Source of the DNA: Bartonella birtlesii IBS 325
Lineage (GTDB): Bacteria; Pseudomonadota; Alphaproteobacteria; Rhizobiales; Rhizobiaceae
DNA length: 64,000 nt
Assembly (NCBI RefSeq): GCF_000273375.1
Contig: NZ_CM001557.1
Coordinates: 596,484-660,483, forward strand
Reading direction: 5' to 3'
The translations under genes were made by a program, and so were the position numbers. Each line of letters opens with the position of its first letter. Position 1 is the first letter of the stretch. Positions 40,978 to 49,977 of the stretch are shown in pieces. Under the pieces are notes generated by a model. That model was not told the DNA's origin. It did no database searches and saw nothing but the letters and a program-made list of their open reading frames with translations.

Positions 40978-42278
40978 TATTGATGTAGAGATGTGAAGAA
41001 GGCTAAAAAAGCAGAGTTTTGGCAATTATTTTTCTCAGATAACTGAAAAAATTGTACTATATTTGTTTACACTGAAGATATTGATATGATGATGGAATTT
41101 TTCGATAAATTGGTGTATGATGATAGTGTGGGAAATTTTTCTTTTTATATGCAAAGCGCTAAACAATTTATATTTTAGAGAGGCTAATTAATTTTCGGAA
41201 AATTTTAGAGAAATTTGATGATACAATTGGCACGATCATTTTGGTAAGAATGAAGCAACTTATAAGTATTTATAATATTTATAATCTTTTTAAACGGTTA
41301 TGGGATGAATCAGGTTATTTGTTTTGAGAGAGAAGAAATAGTAAAAGCGGCTTTATTCAGTGCAATGCGCTGAGGTGGACAATAAATCTAAGGTAGAGTT
41401 ACATTTAAGGGAATTTAGTTTGAAGCAATTGAAATGTCGAGTGTGCAATGAGTAATATTAAGAGTAGCCTCTCTATTGTTTGACTGTTATTACAATGAAC
41501 TCTGTGGATATGAGAGCAAAGCTTAGTTTAAGATAAAAGCTCTTTTTATTCTAAGGCTCTACTTGTCTTGTTTAGTTAAATACCTAGAAGTTAATTATCT
41601 ATAGAGATTGGCGTGATTTTAATTGTCGAAGATGTTGTTTTTTAAGGGTGCATATTTTGAGAATGTGTAGATAAGAAACATTGCAGAGTGTGAGATCTAT
41701 TTGATAAGGGGAAGTGTACAGTGTGGTGGTTATGTCTTGAGGGTTTTGTGTTATGGCATAGTCTAATTGTGCGTAATCTTAAAGAGGTAGGTTGTATAGA
41801 ATAATTTGTGATTATGTAATGAGTCAATAAATTAAGAAAAGCTAAAGGGGACTACTCAATTTGGGGGAAGAAATTTGAAATGTCAGCTGAAATTTTATAT
41901 GGTTGGGATTTTCTTATTTCTGCACAAAATATAACAGGTCGTGTCAAATGACTTGGGAGGAGGAGAATGTTTTTAAAAATAATTTTTAAGTTGGTTTTTT
42001 ACATAAAGATGGGAGCATTTGTTTTTTTGAAATAAAGAACAGGAGTCAAATTTGTTTACAATAGTTTAAGCAATTTGTGGGGTGGGGTTATCTAATTGTT
42101 GGACGGATCAAGTTAAAATATTTGAACATTTCACTTAGTTATATTTCATAAAACAAAGGCAATTCATAGTATTCTTTATATTTTGGAAAATGTGGTTTTG
42201 AAGCGAAATTGATCAAAACATTCATATTTGGACATGAGACAGTGTAAATCCATGATAAAATGTGAGGAAGCAGAAGCA
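40978..42278. other. 1.3 kb region without a recognisable gene
   Basis: The longest clean gap in the left two-thirds of the window. I read both strands and found only short ORFs (for example 41642-41827 minus) without ribosome sites or familiar motifs. It is low-complexity, AT-rich sequence, perhaps the remains of lost genes. Confidence 0.4.
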
Positions 42279-44786
42279 ATGAATACAGATTTTAATAAGA
42301 GTGAAATCTTGTCTATAAAATCTGTACAACTTGCAGCGACTTTTGGTCATAAAAATGATGCGATTCATGCTGCTGCTGAGCTACTCGTACAGGTTGGTGC
42401 CGTTAATAAATGTTATCTAGAAAGCATGCTCAAGCGTGAAGCAACAACGAATACTTGGCTTGGAAATGGTATAGCCATTCCCCATGGAATGTTTGAAAAT
42501 AATGATTTGGTTATCAGGGATGCTGTTGCTGTTGTACAGATTCCTGAGGGTGTTGAATGGTGGGATGGAAATAAAGCGCGTTTGGTTATTGCCATTGCAG
42601 CTTGTCCAGATCGCTATAAAGAGATTTGTAAACAATTAGCAGATCTTTTATTTGATAAGGAGCGGCTTGAAGCACTTTTGACAACTGCCGATAAACAACA
42701 GATTGTTACCACTCTTTTTGGTCAGGATATGAAAATAGGAAAGGCTTTTATAGGAGACCTTTCAGTGTGTCAGGAATGGACTTTAGATTATCCAAGCGGT
42801 CTTCATGCGCGACCGGCTTCTCTTTGGGTTGACTTTGCAAAAAAAGTACAGAGCTCTATCAGAGTTCGCCATGGTCAGTATGTCGTTGAAATGAAAAATT
42901 TGGTTGGTTTATTACAATTAGGAGTAAAAAACGGTGATGTTCTCATTTTTTCAACGGATGCGGTAGAAGGAGTGCAACTTCTGAAGGATGCCATTTCTGT
43001 TGTAAAGAAAGTAAGCATAAGTGAAAAATGTGTAATGAGAGAAATGAAAACTCAAACGAAAGCTTTTCATGGTTGGTGTCCGCGTTCTAAGCAAAAAAGT
43101 ATTTCTGGTATTGGAGCGAGTTCAGGGTTAGCTTTTGGCAAGATTTTTATTTTAAAACAAAATGATATTTCCATAATGGACCAGCCAATAGGTTTTACGG
43201 CTGGTGCGGCGTGTCTTGAAAATGCTCTTACAAAAACAAAATATAAAATGGCATCCGTTATTGCTGATATCACAGAGCGTATGGGAGCAGATTCAGCGGC
43301 AATTTTTTCTGCGCAAATGGTTTTGCTTGAGGATGAAAATCTGATAGCTCAAACTTGTCGCTTTATAGCAGAAGGTCATGGCGTTGCTTGGTCTTGGGAT
43401 AGAGCAGTTCAGCAATTTGCAGATATGTTTTCTAAAGTTGATAATCCTTTATTAGCAGCGCGTGCTGTTAATTTAATTGATGTTGGTCGTCGTGTTTTAG
43501 GCGAAATTAATCCATCATATAAATCATTCTTTTTAAATGATATTCCACACGGTGTTATTCTTGTTACAGATGATCTTTCTCCCTCCGATGTAGCGCAGCT
43601 TGATTGCACGAAAGTACAAGGGTTAGCAACAGCATGGGGAGGCCCATTATCTCACACGGCTATTTTAGCACGCACCCTTGGGATTCCAATGGTTGTAGCT
43701 ACAGGGATGGATGTTTTAGCAGTTGAATATGATGTTCAGGCTATTATTGATGGCGATAATGGGTTTATCTATTTGGATCCTACTCTTGAGGATATTGAAG
43801 ATGTTCAAAAACAGATAAATATTGTCGCACAAAAGCGTGAAAATGAGATACGTATCTATAGACTACCAGTACAGACGACAGATGGTCAAAGAATTCGTAT
43901 CATGGCCAACGTCAATTATGCAAATCAGGTTCCTATTGCGCTAGATTTGGGGGCTGAAGGTGTTGGACTCATGCGTACAGAGTTTTTGTTTTTAGATAGT
44001 CCACATATTCCAGATGAAGAAGCGCAATTTGATGTGTACCGTGCGATGATTGCAGCCGTAGGAGATAAGCCATTAATTATTCGAGCACTCGATATTGGTG
44101 GAGATAAACAGGTCACACATTTACATTTATCTAAAGAAGAAAATCCGTTTTTAGGTGTTCGGGGAACGCGGCTTTTGTTACGTCGGCGTGATCTTTTGAT
44201 TCCTCAATTACGTGCTCTGTATCGAGCTGCTAAAGAAGGTGGAGATCTCTGGATTCTATTTCCAATGGTTATGTCTGTTTCAGAGATTTTTGCTATAAAA
44301 AAGATTACAGAAGAAATTCAAAGCGATATTGATGCGCCAAAATTAAAGCTTGGTATTATGATTGAAGTGCCTGCAGCAGCTATTATGGCAGATGTTTTAA
44401 GTGCTCATGTTGATTTTTTTTCAATAGGAACCAACGACTTAACACAATATACGATGGCTGTTGATCGACAAAATCCTTACCTTGTGTCTGAAGCTGATAG
44501 TCTTGATCCAGCGGTTTTGCGTATGATTCATCAGACTGTTCAAGGTGCAGCAAAACATGAATGTTGGGTTAGTGTATGTGGCGGCATGGCTAGCGATCCT
44601 TTTGCCGCGATGATTTTAACTGGATTGGGGATTCATGAAATTTCCATGATATCCAGTGATATTTCTTCCGTAAAAGCATGCTTACAGGCACATAGTTTTG
44701 AGGATATGAAAATTTTAGCAGAAAAAGCATTACAATGTGAAACTGCACGTGCTGTACGTGCTCTTAAAGATAATATAAGGTGTTGA
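42279..44786 (+). CDS. Phosphoenolpyruvate-protein phosphotransferase, EIIA-HPr-EI fusion
   Basis: About 835 residues with three PTS modules. An EIIA domain of the fructose/mannitol type has its active His69 in GIAIPHG. An HPr domain near residues 160-250 has its His in YPSGLHARPASLW. Enzyme I has the phospho-His in GGPLSHTAILARTLGIPMVV, the PEP-binding GVGLMRTEFLF, and the C-terminal Cys in VCGGMASDPFAA. It resembles FruB-type multiphosphoryl transfer proteins and carries phosphate from PEP to a sugar EIIBC. ATG 42279 has GAGGAAG upstream; an upstream TTG (42228) opens the frame but looks wrong. No sugar permease or fructokinase gene is adjacent. Confidence 0.9.
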   Translation: MNTDFNKSEILSIKSVQLAATFGHKNDAIHAAAELLVQVGAVNKCYLESMLKREATTNTWLGNGIAIPHGMFENNDLVIRDAVAVVQIPEGVEWWDGNKARLVIAIAACPDRYKEICKQLADLLFDKERLEALLTTADKQQIVTTLFGQDMKIGKAFIGDLSVCQEWTLDYPSGLHARPASLWVDFAKKVQSSIRVRHGQYVVEMKNLVGLLQLGVKNGDVLIFSTDAVEGVQLLKDAISVVKKVSISEKCVMREMKTQTKAFHGWCPRSKQKSISGIGASSGLAFGKIFILKQNDISIMDQPIGFTAGAACLENALTKTKYKMASVIADITERMGADSAAIFSAQMVLLEDENLIAQTCRFIAEGHGVAWSWDRAVQQFADMFSKVDNPLLAARAVNLIDVGRRVLGEINPSYKSFFLNDIPHGVILVTDDLSPSDVAQLDCTKVQGLATAWGGPLSHTAILARTLGIPMVVATGMDVLAVEYDVQAIIDGDNGFIYLDPTLEDIEDVQKQINIVAQKRENEIRIYRLPVQTTDGQRIRIMANVNYANQVPIALDLGAEGVGLMRTEFLFLDSPHIPDEEAQFDVYRAMIAAVGDKPLIIRALDIGGDKQVTHLHLSKEENPFLGVRGTRLLLRRRDLLIPQLRALYRAAKEGGDLWILFPMVMSVSEIFAIKKITEEIQSDIDAPKLKLGIMIEVPAAAIMADVLSAHVDFFSIGTNDLTQYTMAVDRQNPYLVSEADSLDPAVLRMIHQTVQGAAKHECWVSVCGGMASDPFAAMILTGLGIHEISMISSDISSVKACLQAHSFEDMKILAEKALQCETARAVRALKDNIRC

Positions 44787-45119
44787 AGGAGCTTTAAGAA
44801 AGGAGAGAGCTACACACAACCTAGCAGTTTCGTGAAGAAATTACATTATAAATCATTTTTATTAGAATAAAGTTTATTGTATTTCATGTTTTAATATTGA
44901 GAAACAAAAGAGGGTTGTACAGTTATTGCTCCTGTTGATTATTAGATACAATGAGTGGTAACAGGTTAATAGTGGTGCGTAATGTTTTATTTATAAAAAT
45001 ATAGGGGAGCATAATCAATTTGAAGAGAGTATTTTTATGGATAAAATCATTTTTTGAATTTTGAGTATAGAGTTTAGGCTTGCACGTTATTTCTTTCTGG
45101 GTATAGTGTGCAGACTTCT
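44787..45119. other. Intergenic gap
   Basis: 333 AT-rich bases before tRNA-Ser(GGA). Nothing recognisable. Confidence 0.4.
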
Positions 45120-45209
45120 GGAGAGGTGGCCGAGTGGTTGAAGGCGCACGCCTGGAACGCGTGTATATGGGAAACCATATCGAGGGTTCGAATCCCTCTC
45201 TCTCCGCCA
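45120..45209 (+). tRNA. tRNA-Ser (GGA)
   Basis: The sequence begins GGAGAGGTGGCCGAGTGG, has a long variable arm, anticodon loop CTGGAAC (anticodon GGA), TTCGAAT and an encoded CCA. It marks the left edge of the accessory region, and tRNA-Ser genes are common integration points. Confidence 0.97.
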
Positions 45210-45269
45210 GATTTTTTAAGGATAACTTTTCTTACCGTCACTAAAAGTAGCCATTACAAAGAATCATAG

Positions 45270-45837
45270 ATGACGAAGCAATTCTATAAATGCCTAGATT
45301 ATTTTGCTCTCTCAGAGCTTGCGATGACAATTGAAACCCATACTTCACTTTCTCCTTCTCTGATGCATGCAAATACTCCGGTTGAAGGTCCGCATGTCCT
45401 CAACCAATTGACTTACTTGGATTTTTGGTGATAAAGTTTTTTGGCTACTCATTTTTAGAGAACAAAAACCAAATTATATGGCTCCTACTTTTATAATTGC
45501 TATTGATATGTAGCTTTTAAGCAAAAGTGAAAAAATAGATAAAGATCATTTTATCAGCACCTATAACGCAAAACCGTATTTTTGAAGAGCAAATTATTGT
45601 GATATGGCCTGCGATATTGGAGAGCAACAATATAGTCCCAGAGGATAATTTTTTTTAGTATTGGTAGAGGATCTTTTGGGTCCTTACAGGTTGTAGAGAC
45701 TTATTTAAAAGAATTTGAGATCCCTTTGAGGTGACGGATTTTTTACAGCCCATTATTAAAAAATCAATTAGGAATGATGAACGATTACAAGGAAAAAAAT
45801 GTTAAACAAATCAAAGATCGACTTATCGTTAGAGAAT
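45270..45837 (+). pseudogene. Decayed coding sequence, family unknown
   Basis: No single frame is open, but protein-like stretches follow one another in different frames. One reads APITQNRIFEEQIIVIWPAI and continues to a stop. Another reads SIGRGSFGSLQVVETYLKEF and then, after a stop, YSPLLKNQLGMMNDYKEKNV before ending near 45837, overlapping the GNAT start. A 53-codon ORF opens at 45270. I do not recognise the family. The call rests on residue composition by eye, so it could be wrong. Confidence 0.35.
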
Positions 45838-46608
45838 AACTTTTCTTCAAAGGTACGTTTTTTACCAAAATTGTGCTCAAAAATGAAGGTTGTTGATTTT
45901 TCAAATGGAGTATCTTCTGTTAATTCAACATTCGCTTCAGACACATTCAATATTATATCTGCTAAAAATTTACAAGAAGCTATACATGTAGACCAAGCAA
46001 GGTCCATAATTAATTCTTTTAATGCACAGAAACTACCTTTAGCTTGGTGGGTGGGGCCTCATTCGTCTAATTACGAAGTTAATGAAGTTCTCTTATCTAT
46101 TGGCTTAGAGCATGTTGAAACAGAGGTAGGAATGGCAGCTTTAGCTCAAGATATAGACTCACATGTTACTTCTATGCTGGATGATTTTAAAATCAAGGAA
46201 GTTGAATCGCTTCAAGATTTTATAGATTATGGAAATGTTATGGCATCAGTATTCGAGCCTTTTGATAGAAGAGGCGATAATATTTTATGAAACAATAGGT
46301 GACTGTTATAAAAAAATCCTGATGTAGATATGTTCCTTGGTTATATAAATAACAATCCTGTAGCAATATGTTTTTGTATTAAAGCGGATGGAGTTGGTGG
46401 AGTGTATGATATTGTCACTAATCCAGATTTTCAGAAAAGAGGTGTCGGGACATTAATGACAAAAATTGCTATTGAGCATTTAAAAAGAAAGAAATGTCAT
46501 GTTATTGGTATGCAAGCCTCTAATGAGGGAATTGGTATTTATAAAAAATTGGGTTTTATAAACTTTGGTGAATTCAAAGTTTATTCCAATAAACACATGG
46601 TAATTTAG
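45799..46608 (+). pseudogene. GNAT-family N-acetyltransferase, broken by two homopolymer indels
   Basis: Two ORFs (45799-46290 and 46330-46608) are halves of one acetyltransferase. The C-terminal half has the acetyl-CoA loop PDFQKRGVGTLMTKIAIEHL (the R/QxxGxG/A motif) and a typical end, GIYKKLGFINFG. Between them the reading needs one T fewer in the run at 46283-46286 and one A more in the run at 46310-46316. The joined protein then reads DNIYETIGDCYKKNPDVDMF without a stop, about 269 residues. The two shifts cancel, which suggests either a recent pseudogene or sequencing errors. The N-terminal half (AWWVGPHSSNYEVNEVLL) is typical of two-domain GNAT proteins. It converges on the microcin-like cluster; a self-immunity role like that of the MccE acetyltransferase domain is only speculation. 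Confidence 0.8.
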
Positions 46609-46873
46609 CTATGAATTCTTTTTTTGCTAATTTACAAGAGAATTTTCTTCTTTGCATGGGTGGAAACTGCGTAGACACCGTGTTAGATCTGTGAAATTTG
46701 CCTGATCTTTGACAGATATTTTTTACCTTTTGGCGCCATAAAAATAAGTAGACCAAACGGTGCCATATTGCGTTTGTTATCGGAGGTTGAAAACTCTAAA
46801 TCCTACAGTCATGCTATGCAAATGCTTCATTATGAAACCACATAAAACGCTCGTGATAATGATAAATTAATAT

Positions 46874-48024
46874 TCACACTGAGATCTTTTTAGAGTCCCT
46901 TCTAAAAAACACTGCAAACAAGTAAATAAACAAATATATACCAAAAATGTAAACTAATGACAAAAAACCAAACATATTTACCATATACGCACTAAGATAA
47001 AAAAATACCAATAGGCTCATCCTCCCAACCGTTGACAAGAAAGATTCGTATGTGGCCCTGAGATTATCGCTAATACTATCGTGCAGGACAACTTCTACAC
47101 GAATGAATGTATACCTAATTAAATAAAAAATCATACATACTAAAATAACAGCAATTTCTTTTTTGGGCTCAAAGAAGGCAACTGTAAAAATTGTAGCAGC
47201 TGAAAGAAGCAGCAGTAGAACAAAATTCATTCTTTCACTTAGTTTTGTAAAGAGAAAACTAGCCAGTAGCTGGGAGAGCAATATAAGAGAAAATGTCATA
47301 CCAAGATAAAAATAAGTTACGTTTATATTATAATCTTTAAATATCCACTGCCAATACTGCGAAAATATATTGGAAAAAATAAGTGAAAAATAAAAACATA
47401 GAGATATGTAGGGAACTCTAACAAAAATAGATAACATTTCTCTTGCGTCAGAAATGAAGGAATTCGCTTTTATTGGTTTTTTCTCTCCCTTTAGATCTTC
47501 CAAAAAAACAAACCAAAGACTGCTGTGATCATCATTAAAAACGCAGATATATACCATATATATTGGCTAGAATAATCGGCAAAATATGCGCCTATCAAAC
47601 TAAATATAAACATACCGATGTAATTATATTGAGCGCTAGAACCAAGCACCTTTTTAGTAGATATAAATTTTGTTTTTGCATATTGAATAAGTAGAGCATT
47701 ATAGGCGCCAGCAATCAATGTAAGCGATAATGCATTAAAAAGCTCTGCTAAAAGAAAACCATAAAAGCTTGTAGAAACTCCCATGAGAAAGAGCCATGTG
47801 GTAGCAAAAGCTGCTGCCAAAATTATAGATATTTTATAACTTTTTTTATCTGCAAAATATCCAAGAGGAATATCTGTAACCATCATAATAAAAGCTTGAA
47901 ATGATTTAATTATACCGATATCGATAAGAGTTAAGTCTTTTCCAAGCATATAAAATATAATAAAGGCGCCTGTTAAAATCCTTATACCGTTAAACAAAAA
48001 TCCAAATGCTAATATACTATTCAT
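46874..48024 (-). pseudogene. MFS exporter split by a one-base frameshift (MccC-like position)
   Basis: The N-terminal half (48024-47491) holds helices 1-6, with an MFS loop at DIPLGYFADKKSYK; the C-terminal half (to 46874) holds helices 7-12. The N-terminal frame ends at FGLFFWKI followed by a stop. Adding one base to the seven-A run at 47502-47508 continues it as FGLFFLEDLKGEKKPIKA, in frame with the second half, giving about 383 residues and twelve helices. This is a normal MFS drug/peptide exporter. It starts 81 bases after an mccB-like remnant, the position held by the exporter MccC in microcin C operons. Whether the frameshift is real or a homopolymer error is open. Confidence 0.82.
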
Positions 48025-48105
48025 TTATTTACCAATAAAGCAAATTAGTACAACAACAACACTAAAGTAATCAGCACACTACTTTATATAGGTAAAGGGA
48101 AAAAT

Positions 48106-48608
48106 TTACATTTTATTACAAATATGGCAAGAGCCGCTATATGGATCTCCAGTTTTATCAATTTGATATCCGGAAAAATTAATGAATAATATTCTTAACA
48201 AGTTCAAACTCATTAGTATCCTGCATGTAATTCTGATTCACACATGCATAACATCTGGTTTTACTTGAAATAATAAGCGGGCCTAGACAATAGCATTTAC
48301 CGTAACTGAACCGGTATATAATAGTGTACTACTCACATTAAAAGCAGCTTCATTCATCAAATGAAAAAAATCGGGCCTTGGATTATTGGCTGCGGATATA
48401 ACAAATCAATTTTTTCGAATAGACGGTATGCTTTATATTATCTATTTTTTCATCATAGAACGCATATTAAGTTAAAGGACTAAGATACGATGCTTTATTT
48501 CTAACAACATTCTCTTTTTTTCAAAGCTTTTATAATTATCGCAGTAATTTATAAGGTTCTCCATAATGTTGTTGCCGGTTCACTTTTGTAGAATCCAAAT
48601 CTAAGCAT
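48106..48608 (-). pseudogene. Degraded MccB-like (ThiF/E1 family) adenylyltransferase
   Basis: Read in shifting frames, the minus strand gives pieces that line up with the C-terminal half of microcin C adenylyltransferase MccB. AANNPRPDFFHLMNEAAF (the Asp/Pro and 'VNK' helix region) is followed by NVSSTLLYTGSVTVNAIV. After a one-base shift comes GPLIISSKTRCYACVNQNY (the GPL-x-x-x-x-x-T-x-CY-x-C zinc motif) and finally DPYSGSCHICNKM with the second CxxC and stop. E. coli MccB, as I remember it, has GPLYVPGKTGCYECQ and ends VCSVCGNRM. The N-terminal nucleotide-binding part (GCGGIG) seems deleted; only about 500 bases remain of roughly 1050. At least two frameshifts and a stop interrupt it, so this is genuine decay. 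Confidence 0.65.
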
Positions 48609-48620
48609 GTTTTTTATTAT

Positions 48621-48701
48621 CTAGTTACTCCGAATAGACAGAAAAAATTTCTGATTTTGATTCATTATTGCATCGCATTCTTTAAAAATACCTGCTTCCA
48701 T
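48621..48701 (-). CDS. Candidate MccA-like precursor peptide ending in Asn
   Basis: A 26-codon ORF whose C-terminal part reads MNQNQKFFLSIRSN followed by a stop (an internal ATG at 48665 would give this 14-mer). It ends 12 bases before the first ATG of the mccB-like remnant. MccB enzymes need a C-terminal Asn on the precursor, which this peptide has. There is no strong ribosome site, and an AT-rich region yields such ORFs by chance, so the call depends wholly on position and the terminal Asn. Confidence 0.35.
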   Translation of the reverse strand: MEAGIFKECDAIMNQNQKFFLSIRSN

Positions 48702-48771
48702 TTTTCATATTTATTTATATTTTTAACTGTTTACGCTATTGAATCTAAATTTTCTTCCTAACTGTTGTATT

Positions 48772-49977
48772 TTATAAAAAATTGCTACGAATTAATCTCT
48801 CTAAGGTCGATAATTCATCATCACTCCGGCCCCAAATTGCTATAATGGCTGGGCAGGTATTTAAATCGATTGTTGGAGGAAGAGGCTCGTTTTCTTTAAA
48901 AAAGAGCATAAAATGAACTACATTTTTCCAAGAATGAAGCTTTTGCTGCCATAGGTTAATATCTTTTATGATACGGCCGTCAACCTTGTTGATAAGAAAG
49001 ATAATACGCCCCTTTTTCTTAAAACAACTTGGCGCTTCCGAAAACACTCCCGCAATAAGATTAACGGAGCTTTCAAGTAAATCATCTTCATAACAATGAG
49101 CAAACAAGGTGGGCGCAATTCCCCCGTGGAGGCGGGCTCCCACTTCTATCATGACTGGACCATGGGCGGTTTGCATAATTTCCATATGCGCGGGCCCATA
49201 TTCAATCCCCAGCACGCGAATGCACTGTTTTGCATAAGAGATAAGAGCAGCATAAAGGGGATCTTGAGCATCAAGCACATCAAGCGATTCATAAACAAAG
49301 GCACTCCCATTATGGATACCCTTTTTATATCGCGATAAAGCACATATCTTTATTGCTTCTCCATTTACAACAGCGTCTACTATGTATTCCTCTCCCACCA
49401 ATCTTTCTTGAAGCAAATAAGCCTCGTTAGGTGCACCAAAAATATTCTTCTGCATCCAGTCGATCCTAGAAACCCACGCCATCACTTCCTCGCGGCTGGA
49501 AAAAAACAAAACACCATCACTCCCAGAAGAATCATTCGGCTTCACCACATAGCCGCTGAGGCTTTCAAAACCATCGAGAATACAATCATCTTTTGTAAGA
49601 ATTTTTGACCGAATGTAAGACAAACCATTTTCACAAAGGCGCTTTTGCATCGTCGCCTTTTTCCGCCGCCAATCAGTGGTCAAAGGATTATTTCCAAGAC
49701 AACCATAGTAAGCAGCCAATTGTTCTGCACAATAAATACTTATCTCAGCACCCGCTACCACGGCTTCTATCGCACCGACTGGAAAACGCTGCTTTATCTC
49801 ATCCACACTATGAAGCTTCGCTTCTGCCATGCCCTCACCCTGATAAGAAAGCATAAAATGAGAAAAAAGAGCTGGTTGAGATGCAACACCGTAACAGGTA
49901 TAGCCCAATTTTTGCAAAGCAGGACCATAGAGAGCACCTGTAGAGAAAGGGTCGACAATAAGAATGGGTTTGCTCAT
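48772..49977 (-). CDS. ATP-grasp ligase (amino-acid/dipeptide ligase type)
   Basis: 401 residues. It begins SKPILIVDPFSTGALYGPAL and has the ATP-grasp core: YVVKPNDSSGSDGV (phosphate loop and Lys), LLQERLVGEEYIVDAVVNG and GPAHMEIMQTAHGPVMIEVGARLHGG, the metal-binding Glu/Arg/Asn-type strand. This group forms amide bonds between an amino acid and another molecule using ATP (for example L-amino acid ligases such as BacD). Its ATG overlaps the stop of the upstream MFS gene by four bases, so the pair is coupled: a ligase and its probable exporter. The base composition is visibly richer in G+C than the neighbours, suggesting transfer. The substrate is unknown. Confidence 0.85.
   Translation of the reverse strand: MSKPILIVDPFSTGALYGPALQKLGYTCYGVASQPALFSHFMLSYQGEGMAEAKLHSVDEIKQRFPVGAIEAVVAGAEISIYCAEQLAAYYGCLGNNPLTTDWRRKKATMQKRLCENGLSYIRSKILTKDDCILDGFESLSGYVVKPNDSSGSDGVLFFSSREEVMAWVSRIDWMQKNIFGAPNEAYLLQERLVGEEYIVDAVVNGEAIKICALSRYKKGIHNGSAFVYESLDVLDAQDPLYAALISYAKQCIRVLGIEYGPAHMEIMQTAHGPVMIEVGARLHGGIAPTLFAHCYEDDLLESSVNLIAGVFSEAPSCFKKKGRIIFLINKVDGRIIKDINLWQQKLHSWKNVVHFMLFFKENEPLPPTIDLNTCPAIIAIWGRSDDELSTLERLIRSNFL

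Noticed and set aside
41642..41827. 61-codon minus-strand ORF in the large gap after rpmA
   Set aside because: No ribosome site and no recognisable motif.
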